DNA from: Enterococcaceae bacterium OF42-14pH9A
Lineage (GTDB): Bacteria > Bacillota > Bacilli > Lactobacillales > Enterococcaceae
Length of the DNA stretch: 64,000 bases
Reading direction: 5' to 3'
Assembly (NCBI GenBank): GCA_027692465.1
Contig: JAQEYU010000001.1
Span: 620,001 to 684,000, forward strand
Part shown: positions 37,172 through 46,952 of the stretch, in pieces
How positions within the stretch are numbered: the first letter of the stretch is position 1
Layout: every line of letters begins with the position of its first letter
The notes under the pieces: generated by a model
The model's database searches: none
Told to the model about the DNA's origin: nothing
Seen by the model: the letters and a program-made list of their open reading frames with translations, nothing else
Made by a program: the position numbers and the translations under genes

Positions 37172-37187
37172 ACTATGCAGTCACCTT

Positions 37188-37439
37188 CTATATGAGACGA
37201 CCACACTCATTCAAAGGGAGATACTTGAAATCTTCCTGAAAAAAGGCGAAAATAGGGCTATCTGCTTGTTGCTTGCCTGTTTTTGATAGCATAGAGCCGC
37301 CGCTGACCCAGACGTTCGAGAGGGACTGTTTCAGCCGGTAAAGGGAGTATATGATCCGGTTTTTTTCGACTGTCTGACCGTTACCAAGGTGTTTTCCGGC
37401 TTCTTTCAACTCGGATAAAATTGCTTGCTGCTTTTCCAA
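37188..37439 (-). pseudogene. Open frame of 83 codons, probably a gene fragment cut by the adjacent repeat
   Basis: Minus-strand frame starting at TTG 37439 with no ribosome-binding site. The frame stays open back through CTGTTATTG into the repeat that ends at 37457, where it meets a TGA, so the original N-terminus seems to have been removed or separated by the insertion. Protein-like sequence EKQQAILSELKEAGKHLG...IIYSLYRLKQSLSNVW is helical, and I recognise no family. It may be wholly non-functional. Confidence 0.35.
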
Positions 37440-37456
37440 TAACAGGTGTAGAAATT

Positions 37457-37589
37457 TGAGCGTGTCTGAAAACGCTGGGGGAATCCGGATTTTATGGACT
37501 TCTTGCGGAAATCACTTATGTGGGGCAAAGCTGCGCATTTACGACAGCGATTGCGTTATATTTGCCACTGGAGGTTTCAGACACGCCTA
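37457..37589 (+). mobile_element. MITE-like repeat, copy 7
   Basis: Left end GCGTGTCTGAAAACGCTGGG, right end GGTTTCAGACACGCCTAA. The inside keeps CAAAGCTGCGCATTTACGA and lacks part of the left arm. It sits 41 bases upstream of murI, so the murI promoter region may include it. Confidence 0.88.
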
Positions 37590-37630
37590 AAACGGACAGA
37601 GAGCGCCTAAATGATAAAGGATTGAATCAT

Positions 37631-38434
37631 ATGAAAAATCAACGCGCCATCGGTTTTATCGATTCCGGTGTCGGAGGACTGACTGTCGTCAAAGAAGCAT
37701 TGCGGCAGCTGCCCAATGAACGTTTTATTTATCTGGGAGATACGGCCCGCTGTCCTTATGGTCCGCGGCCGGCGGAACAAGTGATCACATTCACGCGGCA
37801 AATGGCGGCATTTTTGATGGAACAAGAGATCAAGTTGCTGGTGATCGCCTGCAATACCGCTACCGCTGTCGCACTGGATATCATCCGGGAGGAACTGCCA
37901 ATCCCGGTAGTAGGTGTGATTTTGCCGGGCACCCGGGCTGCTGTAAAAGCTACTCGCAGCTGCAGGATTGGTGTGATCGGAACGCAAGGGACAATCAAGA
38001 GCCATTCTTATCGCCGAGCTATCGAATCAAAGACAGCCAACACAAAAATCTTCGGTCTCGCTTGTCCGAAGTTTGTGCCGATTGTTGAAAGTAATGAATA
38101 CCATTCGCCAATCGCCAAAAAGATTGTCGCAGAAACCCTGAAACCGATGCAGATGAAAAAGATTGATACCCTGATCCTTGGCTGTACTCATTATCCGCTG
38201 CTAAGGCCTATCATTCAAAATTATATGGGCAGTGGAGTGACGCTGATCGATTCAGGAGCCGAGACTGTAGGGGAGGTCAGTGTATTGCTGGATTATTTCA
38301 ACATTGCCAATCCGGATCCCTCGAAAAACGGCGACTGCCGGTTCTTCACTACCGGCTCCACCAAGCTCTTTGATGAGATTGCCAATGACTGGCTGCCGGT
38401 AAAGGTCCATTCCCAGCACGTAACTCTTGGATGA
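37631..38434 (+). CDS. murI: Glutamate racemase
   Basis: Makes D-glutamate for peptidoglycan. 267 residues from the ATG behind AAAGGATTG; the frame is open further upstream only through the repeat. Seen: [16 protein letters not shown] with the first catalytic region, [26 protein letters not shown] (Cys) and [14 protein letters not shown] (second Cys). Overlaps no gene; rph follows after a gap of about 125 bases. Confidence 0.96.
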   Translation: MKNQRAIGFIDSGVGGLTVVKEALRQLPNERFIYLGDTARCPYGPRPAEQVITFTRQMAAFLMEQEIKLLVIACNTATAVALDIIREELPIPVVGVILPGTRAAVKATRSCRIGVIGTQGTIKSHSYRRAIESKTANTKIFGLACPKFVPIVESNEYHSPIAKKIVAETLKPMQMKKIDTLILGCTHYPLLRPIIQNYMGSGVTLIDSGAETVGEVSVLLDYFNIANPDPSKNGDCRFFTTGSTKLFDEIANDWLPVKVHSQHVTLG

Positions 38435-38559
38435 TGATGCAAACAGCCGCTTTTTGCTTAGGGCGCACCGAAACAGCTGCTGGTGTTCCAGACAATATCA
38501 AACCGAGCCGGTTGTTACCGCAATTGGGCAGTGTAAAAAGGAGAGTAAAGGAGATACAG

Positions 38560-39936
38560 ATGATCAGACATGATGGAAGAACACCGCAGGATTTGCGGAA
38601 GATTACGATCAAAACCAATGTTTACAAAAATCCCGAGGGCTCATGTGTCATCCGCTTTGGCGATACAGAGATCGTCTGTTCGGCAACTGTTGAAGAGCGG
38701 ATCCCGCCTTTTCTAAAAGATAGCGGGCACGGTTGGGTGACGGCAGAATACAGCATGTTACCGCGGGCGACAGATACCCGCAATCGCAGAGAGAGTGCCA
38801 AAGGAAAGCTCAGTGGCCGTACAATGGAGATTCAGCGCTTAATCGCCCGTTCCTTGAGGGCGGTTGTCGATCTGGAGAAACTGGGCGAACGCAGCATCGT
38901 AATAGACTGTGACGTGACACAAGCAGACGGAGGCACCCGCACGGCCAGCATCACCGGCGCTTTTGTTGCACTGCGTCTGGCAGTAGACAGGCTGTTGGCA
39001 CAAAACCTATTGAAAAAAGACCCTATCAAGGAACATCTGGCAGCTGTCAGTGTCGGCATTCTTCCAAGTGGCGACTGTGTGGCAGACCTGGATTTCGCAG
39101 AAGACAGCAGTGCGCTGGTGGACATGAACCTCGTGATGACAGAAAGCGGTCGCTTTGTCGAAATCCAAGGTACCGGCGAAGAGGCAACTTTTTCAGGTGA
39201 AGAACTCAATGAAATGATTCTTTATGGCAAAACAGCTATCGAATCTCTGGTCGCCTTTCAAAAAGAAGCGCTGTTGGAGATCGAACTTCCGACAACGGAT
39301 GATAAGACGATTGTGATCGCCACCGGTAATCCCGGTAAAGCCAAAGAATTTGAAGCGCTGTTCGCTGCTGCCGGCTATCGGATCAAGACCTTAAAAGATT
39401 TTCCCGAGTTGCAGGAAGTGGAAGAGACTGGGACGACTTTCGAAGAAAATGCTCGTTTAAAAGCCGAAACCATCGCTCAAATCTTGAAGCGGCCGGTTTT
39501 AGCAGACGACAGCGGTCTGGTAGTCGATGCATTGGGCGGCATGCCGGGGATCTATTCAGCACGTTTTGCCGGAGAGCACAAAAGCGATGCCGCCAACAAC
39601 GCTAAATTACTCCACGAGTTGACTGAGGTGCCGGATGAAAAGCGGACCGCTCACTTCCATTGTACCCTGGTCTTTGCAGCTCCCGGCAAAGACAGCCTGG
39701 TCGTCGAGGCGGATTGGCCGGGGCATATTGGGCGCATTCCAAGAGGCGAGCAGGGATTTGGTTATGACCCGCTTTTTGTACCCGAGGGAATGGCAAAAAC
39801 AGCTGCCGAGTTGGCACCGGCAGACAAAAATCACCTGAGTCATCGGGGACAGGCACTGATCAAGCTGCAAAAGTTGTGGCAGGAATGGTTGGAAGCCGAT
39901 GACAGTCAGCAGTCAGAAGGGAAGGATGTCTTATGA
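38560..39936 (+). CDS. Fused ribonuclease PH / RdgB-type XTP/dITP pyrophosphatase
   Basis: 458 residues from the ATG behind AAAGGAGATACAG. Residues 1-240 are RNase [67 protein letters not shown]. Residues 250-450 are the Ham1/RdgB house-cleaning pyrophosphatase: [73 protein letters not shown]. Both sets of motifs look intact. The fusion is known in enterococci and relatives. It overlaps the next gene by four bases (ATGA). Confidence 0.95.
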   Translation: MIRHDGRTPQDLRKITIKTNVYKNPEGSCVIRFGDTEIVCSATVEERIPPFLKDSGHGWVTAEYSMLPRATDTRNRRESAKGKLSGRTMEIQRLIARSLRAVVDLEKLGERSIVIDCDVTQADGGTRTASITGAFVALRLAVDRLLAQNLLKKDPIKEHLAAVSVGILPSGDCVADLDFAEDSSALVDMNLVMTESGRFVEIQGTGEEATFSGEELNEMILYGKTAIESLVAFQKEALLEIELPTTDDKTIVIATGNPGKAKEFEALFAAAGYRIKTLKDFPELQEVEETGTTFEENARLKAETIAQILKRPVLADDSGLVVDALGGMPGIYSARFAGEHKSDAANNAKLLHELTEVPDEKRTAHFHCTLVFAAPGKDSLVVEADWPGHIGRIPRGEQGFGYDPLFVPEGMAKTAAELAPADKNHLSHRGQALIKLQKLWQEWLEADDSQQSEGKDVL

Positions 39937-40445
39937 AATATCTAGTCGTATCCGACAGCCACGGCGATCGTCAAATCTTGGAAGAAATCAGCCGGCAGTT
40001 TCAGAACAAAGTGGATCTTTTTATCCACTGCGGCGATTCCGAATTGCCGGCAAATGACCCCTTATTCGAGATTTTCCAGGTGGTTGGCGGGAATTGTGAC
40101 TTTGACGCCGGCTACAAAGAACGGCTGGTTCTGCAGACTCCATTGGATCGGATTTATGTGACTCATGGACATTTGTCCAACGTCCGTTTCGGTTTGAGCC
40201 AAATTTCCTATGAAGCAGCTGAAAACGACGCAACGATTGCTCTTTTCGGGCATACCCACCAGATTGGCTGCGAGGTCGTGCAACACCGTCTGTATTTGAA
40301 TCCCGGGAGTATCTCCCAGCCGCGGGGGCCAATTCAAAAGAAAGCATTCGCCATCATCGATGCTTCACCGGAGCAGTGGACCATTCAATATTACGGTCGC
40401 GATTTCCAGCCTTATGGGGATCTGAAGTTTTCCTTTGATCGCTGA
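39933..40445 (+). CDS. YfcE/MJ0936-family metallophosphodiesterase
   Basis: 170 residues. Calcineurin-like dimetal motifs: VSDSHGDR at residues 6-13, FIHCGDSE near 33, VVGGNCDF near 51, VTHGHLSNV near 75, FGHTHQIG near 107. Hydrolyses small phosphodiesters in vitro; the physiological substrate is unknown. Translationally coupled to rph-rdgB by an ATGA overlap, an arrangement shared with other lactic acid bacteria. Confidence 0.92.
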   Translation: MKYLVVSDSHGDRQILEEISRQFQNKVDLFIHCGDSELPANDPLFEIFQVVGGNCDFDAGYKERLVLQTPLDRIYVTHGHLSNVRFGLSQISYEAAENDATIALFGHTHQIGCEVVQHRLYLNPGSISQPRGPIQKKAFAIIDASPEQWTIQYYGRDFQPYGDLKFSFDR

Positions 40446-40510
40446 TTTTGATTGCAGTCAAGAAGTTCGGTAACCTTAACGACCACTGAAAACTGCGTAA
40501 GAATTTTATA

Positions 40511-40549
40511 AAGGAAGGGGAGAAGATAAACTGTTCCCCTTCTTTTTTT
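40511..40549 (+). terminator. Terminator after the YfcE-like gene
   Basis: AAGGAAGGGGA paired with TCCCCTTCTT, followed by a T run. Confidence 0.8.
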
Positions 40550-40590
40550 GTTACAATTAACGTGAGCTTTAGGAAACGGAGGCTGTCATT

Positions 40591-41103
40591 TTGATAGGTA
40601 AAGATACGCAAGCACTGCTTTTGGAAAATCAGGACAATTTTCTTATCCCTGCTGATAATGTTGCAACCGTCATGTACAACCATTCACTGGACCACGCGTT
40701 GCTGGTTTTGGCCAACGTCGGCTACAGCAAGATCCCGGTACTGGATAAAAACGACCGTTTCGTAGGTTTGCTGGGATTGAATGACATCGTACGTAAAATG
40801 GTTTCGCTCACCAATATCGATACCGATAATCTGGCCGGCTTGACCGTAGCGGATGTGATGGAGATCGGGGTCGACTGCCTTACGGATGAGTCGGATCTGG
40901 AAGATATCCTGCATTTGCTGGTGAACAATCCATTCTTGCCGATGATCAATAAAGATCGGATCTTTTTAGGAATTATCACCAGAAAAGAGATTCTCAAGTG
41001 TACCAATCATCTGGTCCACGAATTGGAACGACGCTATCAGCTGCTGCCCAAAACGGATAAAAAGCAAGGGCCGGCCAAAAAATCCGGCTTGAAAGTCGTT
41101 TGA
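40591..41103 (+). CDS. CbpB-like CBS-domain protein
   Basis: 170 residues, TTG start. Two CBS motifs: PADNVATVMYNHSLDHALLVLANVGYSKIPVLDKNDRFVGLLG and VADVMEIGVDCLTDESDLEDILHLLVNNPFLPMINKDRIFLGIIT. The layout matches the YkuL/CbpB family, whose members bind cyclic di-AMP and stimulate the (p)ppGpp synthetase Rel in other Firmicutes. Ligand binding here is inferred. Own terminator downstream. Confidence 0.85.
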   Translation: MIGKDTQALLLENQDNFLIPADNVATVMYNHSLDHALLVLANVGYSKIPVLDKNDRFVGLLGLNDIVRKMVSLTNIDTDNLAGLTVADVMEIGVDCLTDESDLEDILHLLVNNPFLPMINKDRIFLGIITRKEILKCTNHLVHELERRYQLLPKTDKKQGPAKKSGLKVV

Positions 41104-41117
41104 TAGTACAAGCGTCT

Positions 41118-41152
41118 AAAACCCCTCGACAGTCCTATTGTCGAGGGGTTTT
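41118..41152 (+). terminator. Terminator after the CBS gene
   Basis: AAAACCCCTCGACA paired with TGTCGAGGGGTTTT (one mismatch). Confidence 0.85.
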
Positions 41153-41257
41153 GCATAGTCAGCGGGTAAAAGAGAACTAATGGAAACGCTGCATAAGACA
41201 AAGCTTTTTAACAGATTTTCTTCCTGTGGTATCATGGGGTGAATTGGAGGAATCAAG

Positions 41258-42325
41258 ATGAAACGAGTTTTGAAAATCGCAGCCGGATTGGTCATTCTTT
41301 TGCTGGTAGTCGTGGCTGGTTATGTCGGATATGTTTTTTTGAGCTACAAACGACTGCCGGATGAGATTACTTTGCCGGTAACTGAGAATCAGCAATCCGC
41401 TTTGGAGAAGAATAAAAGTTACGACATCATGAGCTATAATGTCGGCTACGCTGCCTATCCTGCTGATTACAGTTTTTTCATGGATGGTGGGAAATATTCC
41501 CGAGCCTATGACAAGAAAACGGTAGAAAAGAATCTGGCGGGAATCCTGGCGACAGCCAAAGGGATCAATTCTGATCTGGCATTGTTCCAGGAAGTGGATC
41601 AAGAGGGGGATCGTTCACAGCACGTCGATGAAGTTGCCGGCTTGCAGCAGGGCTTGGCGGATTACAGCAACGTTTATGCGCAAAACTATGATTCAGCCTA
41701 TCTTTTTTATCCCATCACTGATCCAATCGGAAAGGCAAAATCCGGACTGCTGACCTTTGCCAAAGCAGCAATTACTGAGAGTACCCGTTATTCGCTGCCA
41801 ATTGATACGGATTTCAACAAATTTTTCGATTTAGACCGAGCGTTTTCCGCAACTTCGATCCCGGTAACAGACGGGCGCACACTGACTTTAATCAATCTGC
41901 ATATGTCGGCTTTTACCAAAAACCGTGACGTTCGCCAGGCACAGCTGGACAAATTATTCGGTTTTATGAAGCAGGAATATGAAAATGGTCATCATGTGAT
42001 TGTCGGTGGAGATTTCAATCATGATATGCTGGGCAACAGTCCCGAAGTATTCGGTACTCAAACAGAGCCTTTCAACTGGACACATCCGTTTCCGGCAGAT
42101 CAGCTGCCGGCGCATTTTCGAGTAGCAACTGACGGATTGGCCGCTGTCAAAGTGCCTTCTGTCCGGAGAAACAATGAGCCCTATAAAGAGGGGGAATCTT
42201 TTGTTTCTTTGGTTGACGGGTTTTTAGTGTCTGACAATGTGACCGTTGAGAAAGTGGCGGTCCATAATCAGCAGTTTGCCAATTCGGACCACAATCCGAT
42301 TGTCATGACATTCAAATTGAACTGA
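41258..42325 (+). CDS. Membrane-anchored endonuclease/exonuclease/phosphatase-family protein
   Basis: 355 residues. N-terminal membrane anchor (residues 7-29, LVILLLVVVAGYVGYVFL), then an EEP catalytic domain: SYNVGYAAYPADYSFFM, LALFQEVDQEGDRS (metal-binding Glu), LINLHMSAF, VIVGGDFNHDM and NSDHNPIVMTF with the catalytic His. The catalytic residues appear complete. The substrate could be DNA, a phospholipid or an inositol phosphate; sequence alone does not decide. It should act outside the cell. RBS TTGGAGGAAT. Confidence 0.88.
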   Translation: MKRVLKIAAGLVILLLVVVAGYVGYVFLSYKRLPDEITLPVTENQQSALEKNKSYDIMSYNVGYAAYPADYSFFMDGGKYSRAYDKKTVEKNLAGILATAKGINSDLALFQEVDQEGDRSQHVDEVAGLQQGLADYSNVYAQNYDSAYLFYPITDPIGKAKSGLLTFAKAAITESTRYSLPIDTDFNKFFDLDRAFSATSIPVTDGRTLTLINLHMSAFTKNRDVRQAQLDKLFGFMKQEYENGHHVIVGGDFNHDMLGNSPEVFGTQTEPFNWTHPFPADQLPAHFRVATDGLAAVKVPSVRRNNEPYKEGESFVSLVDGFLVSDNVTVEKVAVHNQQFANSDHNPIVMTFKLN

Positions 42326-42363
42326 AAAAAGGCTTCGGACCGTCACGATCCGAAGCCTTTTTT
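42325..42363. terminator. Bidirectional terminator between the EEP gene and mscS
   Basis: AAAAAAGGCTTCGGA paired with TCCGAAGCCTTTTTT. Confidence 0.9.
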
Positions 42364-42384
42364 GATCTTGCCGTTTCATATTTG

Positions 42385-43311
42385 CTAAGCAGGAGCAGTG
42401 ATTGGACCGGTAGGAATCGTAAATCCGGCTTGTGTCAGTGCATCGATGGAAGCAGCCAAAAATTCTTCTTTCAAGGATCCTTGACTGCCGTTGACCGCAT
42501 AAAAGGTCGTGCGGATCACATAATTGCCGCCACCGATATCCACCAAGCCGAAAACAGCAGGGGGCGTGGTGATTTTCGGCTGCTCAGCCTCCGCTAGTTG
42601 CCCATTGATTTTTTCGACGACTTCGCGAATTTTGTCCAAGCCTTCCGCCGGCAGAATGCGGACATCGACGATTACTTGCATATCTGCCCGAGAATTGTTG
42701 CTGATTGTCGTGATATTGCGATTGGGAATGAAATGGACGGTGCCGTTCAGAGACCGCAGCTCCAGCGTTCGAATCCCGACAGCAATCACGGTGCCTTCGA
42801 TCCCCAGATTCTGCAGCACGACATAATCACCGACGTCTACCTGCTGTTCCAAGATAATGAAAAAACCGGTGATGATATCATTCATAAAACCTTGTGCCCC
42901 AAGCCCGATAGCCAGACCGGCGATCCCGGCACCGGCCAAAAGTGAACCCACGGGAACCCCTAGTGTCGAGAGGATAGAATAGACGAAGAAAAAGCCTAAA
43001 GTATAATGAACTACATTTCGCAGCAAAGTGTGAATCGTGCGCACCCGGCCTTCATTTGAACGATCCCGCTTTTGATAGGAGTGGTAACTGCGATCTACTA
43101 GAAAATCGCCGACTTTAAACAGCACAGCAAACAGCAAAAGCAAAAAGAGGAACATCATCCCTTTTTGGATAGCAGAGCCGGCAATAGCTTCCCAATCGAT
43201 GTTGGACCACCAACGCTGCAGCGCATTTAGCTGTTTGGCAGCAGGTTCGGTTATCTTTGAACCGGTTGAATCGGTTGTACTGTTTTCAACCAGCAGTCGT
43301 ATTGAGTTCAT
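42385..43311 (-). CDS. Small-conductance mechanosensitive channel (MscS family)
   Basis: 308 residues. Membrane helices near residues 49-70, 90-110 and a pore-lining helix LLAGAGIAGLAIGLGAQGFMNDIITGFFIILEQQ, followed by the MscS beta domain VDVGDYVVLQNLGIEGTVIAVGIRTLELRSLNG and a C-terminal alpha/beta domain. The Gly/Ala pattern of the pore helix and GDYV...G.V motif are standard. Protects against hypo-osmotic shock. RBS GGGAGGATA. Confidence 0.93.
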   Translation of the reverse strand: MNSIRLLVENSTTDSTGSKITEPAAKQLNALQRWWSNIDWEAIAGSAIQKGMMFLFLLLLFAVLFKVGDFLVDRSYHSYQKRDRSNEGRVRTIHTLLRNVVHYTLGFFFVYSILSTLGVPVGSLLAGAGIAGLAIGLGAQGFMNDIITGFFIILEQQVDVGDYVVLQNLGIEGTVIAVGIRTLELRSLNGTVHFIPNRNITTISNNSRADMQVIVDVRILPAEGLDKIREVVEKINGQLAEAEQPKITTPPAVFGLVDIGGGNYVIRTTFYAVNGSQGSLKEEFLAASIDALTQAGFTIPTGPITAPA

Positions 43312-43533
43312 AGTAAAAATATCCTCCCATGATCAGTCTAAAAGAGGCGGCAGGATGCCAACTGTCTCTTTTTTTCGATTGTTTCAATTGTATCAAAAAG
43401 CCGGTTCGCTGTCATAGATCACCTGTTATTCGGCAGTGAAAAGATGCGCAAAGTAGTCCAGAGTCCTTCGCATTTGCTCTGCAAAGTGCCCGCCAACTGA
43501 TCTCAGTTTTTTCAGATGAGGTCTTGGACGCAA

Positions 43534-43594
43534 AAAAAAGTACCAGCGTTGCCGTCGCAGGCTTTCAAGCACAGCGAAGGGCACACTGGTACGG
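43534..43594 (-). terminator. Terminator after the Na/Pi cotransporter gene
   Basis: On the minus strand GTACCAG...CTGGTAC with a long inner loop, followed by eight T. Confidence 0.75.
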
Positions 43595-43602
43595 GTTTCA
43601 GC

Positions 43603-45390
43603 TTATTTTTGAGCAGCGTTGTTATCATCCACGATTTGTTCTTCCGCCTTGACCAAGGTCAGCGTCCGCTTAGCTTGCGGATCAGTCTGTTGGTGATAAG
43701 TAGCCGGTGTTTTAAAGCCGTATTCATTTCCTAAAATATATTTGGCGATGTGCAGTGTCCGATCACTGGAACGCTCCAGATTCGAACTGATGTCGATGAA
43801 CAGGATACCGTCTGCTGCTCGGCCTTCACCGCGATTCATCAGGCGAATATACTTGTTGCGCAGAAGCTCTACCAGACGATTGACCTCTTGCTCCCGCTCC
43901 AGCATTTTCTGGGCCAGCTCGATATCGTCGTTTTCCAATACTTCCAATGCATCCCGGACATTTTTACGAACTTTGTCGAACAATAAGAGCAGATCTTCGT
44001 CAAACAGCAGCAAACTTTCTCGCGGCTTGGCCTCGATTCCCTTGCGTTTTTCCCGCGCCCGCTGTTTTTGCTCAACTTCACAGGCTTCTTCAACAAAATT
44101 TACAATATTTTTGCTGTGGTCCCCGATCCGTTCGAAGTCTTTGGTAAACTCCAACAGCATTGCCTGCTCCTGACTTTCAGTCGCAGAGAGCTCAAAAGTG
44201 GCTGCTTTGGCAAGAAAGTCAGTCAGTTCAACGTCAAACTTGTCGATAGCTTCCTCATACTGGTAAACATCATCTTTCAGTTCATCGCTGGGCTCGATGT
44301 AGTAATTTTTGGCCGCATCCAATGCCCGGATGACGTAAGAACCCATCTGGATCACTTCCGAGGAAGCTTGACGCAGCCCGATGGAAGGAGAGGTGTACAG
44401 GAAATCTTCGTTCAATTCCACTGGGCGGATTTCCAACGATTTTTCTTCTCCGGGGATGATCTTTTTCACCAAGCGTTCGATCTGCGGGATGAACCAGAAC
44501 TGGATGCACAAATTGGTGACATTGAACATCCCGTGAGCAAAGGCAATCTGCATGCTGGGATTCAGACCCAGTACGCTTGTGACGGCGATCACTACCTGAG
44601 TGAAAGGCCCCAAAAGTAATGTGAAGATCACGGCACCCACCAAATTGAAAGTGACGTGAGCGGCAGCCGTCCGTTTAGCAGCGACACTTGCCCCCAAAGC
44701 GGCGATCACCGCAGTAATCGTCGTACCGATGTTGTCACCGAACAAGATCGGCAACGCTGCGGCCAATTCCACGCTTCCTTGGGCATACAGCTGCTGCAAG
44801 ATTCCAATTGTGGCACTAGAGCTCTGCAAGACCATCGTCAACAAAGTCCCAATCCCGACCCCGAGAATCGGGTGATGGGAGACATCGATCATCAGCTGAT
44901 TGAATTGCGGCAGTTCTTTCAGAGGTGCCATTGCACTGCCCATCAAAGTCAGACCAAAAAACAGACAGCCGAAACCGAATAAAATCTGACCGATATTCTG
45001 TAGGGATTTTCGCTTGAAAAAGAAAAGGAGCAACGAACCGATCCCGATAATCGGCAAGGCATAGGCACTTAAATTGAACCCGATGATAAAGGCTGTAACA
45101 GTGGTCCCCACATTGGCACCCATAATGACGCCGATTGCTTGACGCAAAGTCATAAATCCCGCCGAAACCAGGCCGACAGCGAGGACCGTGGTCCCTGAGC
45201 TGGACTGAATCAGGCCGGTAACGATAATTCCCGCTAAAACTGCTCGCAGCGGCGTCGAGGTGAAGCGGTTTAAAACCTCCCGTAGACGATCACCCGCTGC
45301 TTTTTGCAGCCCGTCTCCCATAAACTTGATCCCATACAAGAAGATCCCCAAACCACCTAAAAAAGTGAACAACATTTCTTGATAAGACAT
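43603..45390 (-). CDS. Na/Pi cotransporter family protein with PhoU-like domain
   Basis: 595 residues. Residues 1-320 hold about eight membrane helices with the duplicated signature QSSSGTTVLAVGLVSAGFM and QSSSATIGILQQL. Residues 340-560 are a helical PhoU-like domain. Family members move phosphate with sodium. The C-terminal PhoU-like domain is typical of bacterial forms. No other phosphate gene is nearby. Confidence 0.93.
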   Translation of the reverse strand: MSYQEMLFTFLGGLGIFLYGIKFMGDGLQKAAGDRLREVLNRFTSTPLRAVLAGIIVTGLIQSSSGTTVLAVGLVSAGFMTLRQAIGVIMGANVGTTVTAFIIGFNLSAYALPIIGIGSLLLFFFKRKSLQNIGQILFGFGCLFFGLTLMGSAMAPLKELPQFNQLMIDVSHHPILGVGIGTLLTMVLQSSSATIGILQQLYAQGSVELAAALPILFGDNIGTTITAVIAALGASVAAKRTAAAHVTFNLVGAVIFTLLLGPFTQVVIAVTSVLGLNPSMQIAFAHGMFNVTNLCIQFWFIPQIERLVKKIIPGEEKSLEIRPVELNEDFLYTSPSIGLRQASSEVIQMGSYVIRALDAAKNYYIEPSDELKDDVYQYEEAIDKFDVELTDFLAKAATFELSATESQEQAMLLEFTKDFERIGDHSKNIVNFVEEACEVEQKQRAREKRKGIEAKPRESLLLFDEDLLLLFDKVRKNVRDALEVLENDDIELAQKMLEREQEVNRLVELLRNKYIRLMNRGEGRAADGILFIDISSNLERSSDRTLHIAKYILGNEYGFKTPATYHQQTDPQAKRTLTLVKAEEQIVDDNNAAQK

Positions 45391-45623
45391 CTCTTACCCC
45401 CGGATATGTTTGATTTAGGACAGGCGTCCTTTTTTACAGCATTCATCGATAGCATACGGGAAAAAGCTTGAGTTGTAAACGTAATTTTCAGCTTACGGAA
45501 GCAAAAAAACAGCATTATCCTTGAAAAACCGCCTTTTTTTGATAACTGTTGTCGGAAAAGACTGGTCAGTCGGAAAACAGACAGCAAACAGGGGAGGCGA
45601 GGTCATTTAAAAAGCGGTACGAA
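45391..45623. other. Intergenic DNA upstream of the Na/Pi gene
   Basis: Holds the promoter region of the minus-strand cotransporter gene. No gene or repeat is seen. Confidence 0.4.
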
Positions 45624-45664
45624 AAAGCGGTATAACGCCCACTTTAAGGGCGCCATACCGCTTT
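45624..45664 (-). terminator. Hairpin, probable fabI terminator
   Basis: AAAGCGGTAT...ATACCGCTTT with an inner paired CGCCC/GGGCG. On the minus strand it is followed by TTTTCG. It lies beyond the repeat that follows fabI. Confidence 0.6.
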
Positions 45665-45703
45665 ACTAAAGGACGAAGCAGACGATAACCGGCTGTACCG
45701 CAT

Positions 45704-45871
45704 TAGGTGGTGTCTAAGATCGCCGGTAACAGCTGGTTTGGTCTTTTTTTCACTGCAACTTGCGTCGTAACGGCTCAGCTTTGGGACCGCATAAGCTGTG
45801 CTTTACTTCTTGATTTCGGCAGGGTCACCCGCAAAAACCCCGCGTTCTTCGGAGCTTTCAAACGTGATCTG
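45704..45871 (-). mobile_element. MITE-like repeat, copy 8, after fabI
   Basis: Left end TAGGTGGTGTCTAAGATCGCCGG, right end CTTCGGAGCTTTCAAACGTGATC. Internal AAGCTGTGCTTTACTTCTTG is the family block reversed. It begins 13 bases beyond the fabI stop codon. Confidence 0.72.
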
Positions 45872-45884
45872 TTATCATCCGGCC

Positions 45885-46640
45885 TCAGGAAAGATGGACT
45901 CCTTTATCGACAAAAATCACTTCTCCGATTATCCCGCTGGATGCCGGACTGATCAAGAAAGCAGCAGCTTGGCCGACTTCTTCAATTGTCACGCCCACGT
46001 GGTCAGGTGTTCGTTCCTCTGAAAGCTGGATCAGTTTTTGATAATCTTGGACACCGGTCACCGCCAATGTTTTGATCGCACCGGCAGAAACACCGTTGAC
46101 CCGAATCCCTTGAGGAGAAAGTTCTGCTGCCAGATAGCGAACTTCGGCTTCCAAAGCCGCTTTGGCAATCCCCATCATATTGTAGTTGGGAACGGCCCGC
46201 TCAGCCCCCAGATAACTCATAGTTACAATACCACTGTTGGGTGCCAGAATAGCTTTAGCATATTTGGTCACCGCAATCAGGGAATAAGCACTGATATCTT
46301 GAGCCAGGGCAAAGCCTTCTCGGCTGATGTTCAGGATATCACCGGAAAGATCTTCTTTGTTGGCATATGCAATCGCGTGGACGATACCGTGGATTTCCCC
46401 GGCATATTCACCGATTTTTTGGAAAGCGTCGTTAATACTTTCATCTGAGGAAGCATCACACTCTACCATAAAAGAATTTTCCGGAACCAATTTATCCAGC
46501 TGTTTTTTCATGCGTTCGTTCTGATAGGTATAAATAACTTCCGCGCCTTGTTCCATCAGCGCTTTGGCGCAACCCCATGCAATACTGCGTTTGTTGGCGA
46601 CACCCATAACTACAACTTTTTTTTCCTGTAATAAGCTCAT
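45885..46640 (-). CDS. fabI: Enoyl-[acyl-carrier-protein] reductase FabI
   Basis: 251 residues. NADH-dependent reductase of type II fatty acid synthesis and the target of triclosan. Seen: GVANKRSIAWGCAKAL (nucleotide-binding), HAIAYANKEDLSGDI, and the catalytic Tyr-x6-Lys in AVPNYNMMGIAKAALEA. Start chosen at ATG 46640 behind GGAGT; the longer frame upstream runs into a repeat. Two repeat copies flank it closely (after the stop at 45704-45871 and in the leader at 46669-46819). Its promoter carries a FabT-like box. Confidence 0.96.
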   Translation of the reverse strand: MSLLQEKKVVVMGVANKRSIAWGCAKALMEQGAEVIYTYQNERMKKQLDKLVPENSFMVECDASSDESINDAFQKIGEYAGEIHGIVHAIAYANKEDLSGDILNISREGFALAQDISAYSLIAVTKYAKAILAPNSGIVTMSYLGAERAVPNYNMMGIAKAALEAEVRYLAAELSPQGIRVNGVSAGAIKTLAVTGVQDYQKLIQLSEERTPDHVGVTIEEVGQAAAFLISPASSGIIGEVIFVDKGVHLS

Positions 46641-46668
46641 GCTGACACTCCTTGAATTAAGAATAATA

Positions 46669-46819
46669 TAAGGCACTTCCGAAAAGGGCGGTGGCGGATA
46701 GTTTGGTTTTTCTACCGAAATCTTGGTCGCAAATGCACCGCAAAAGCTGTGTCATACTCCTTGATTTTCGTACGTAAGCAAAAAAACGAATCCCACCTGA
46801 GTTTCCGGACAGCTCCTAA
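46669..46819 (-). mobile_element. MITE-like repeat, copy 9, in the fabI leader
   Basis: Read on the minus strand it starts TTAGGAGCTGTCCGGAAACTC, contains GAAAATCAAGGAGTATGACACAGC, and ends in a degenerate CCTTTTCGGAAGTGCCTTA. It lies between the predicted fabI promoter (46860-46888) and the fabI start codon, so it is probably transcribed. Confidence 0.78.
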
Positions 46820-46859
46820 TTGCTGCTCAAAAAATAAAGGTTTTTTTGTTGCCTCTCCC

Positions 46860-46890
46860 ATTATTAGATAAAAAGGTTTGATTGTCAAAC
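46860..46890 (-). promoter_or_regulatory. fabI promoter with overlapping FabT-like operator
   Basis: Minus strand TTGACA (46883-46888), a 17-base spacer and AATAAT (46860-46865). The -35 is embedded in the perfect palindrome GTTTGATTGTCAAAC at 46876-46890, which matches the FabT operator pattern TTTGA-N3-TCAAA. FabT represses fatty acid synthesis genes in Lactobacillales when acyl-ACP is abundant. Confidence 0.75.
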
Positions 46891-46952
46891 TATTTTTTTG
46901 ACAAAATTTTATTTAATGCGTAAAAGTTGCCGTAAAAATCGAGTTATGATAT

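Noticed and set aside
43420..43530. Possible repeat copy between mscS and the Na/Pi gene
   Set aside because: TTTTTTCAGATGAGGTC resembles a right end, but no left end or inner block can be aligned.
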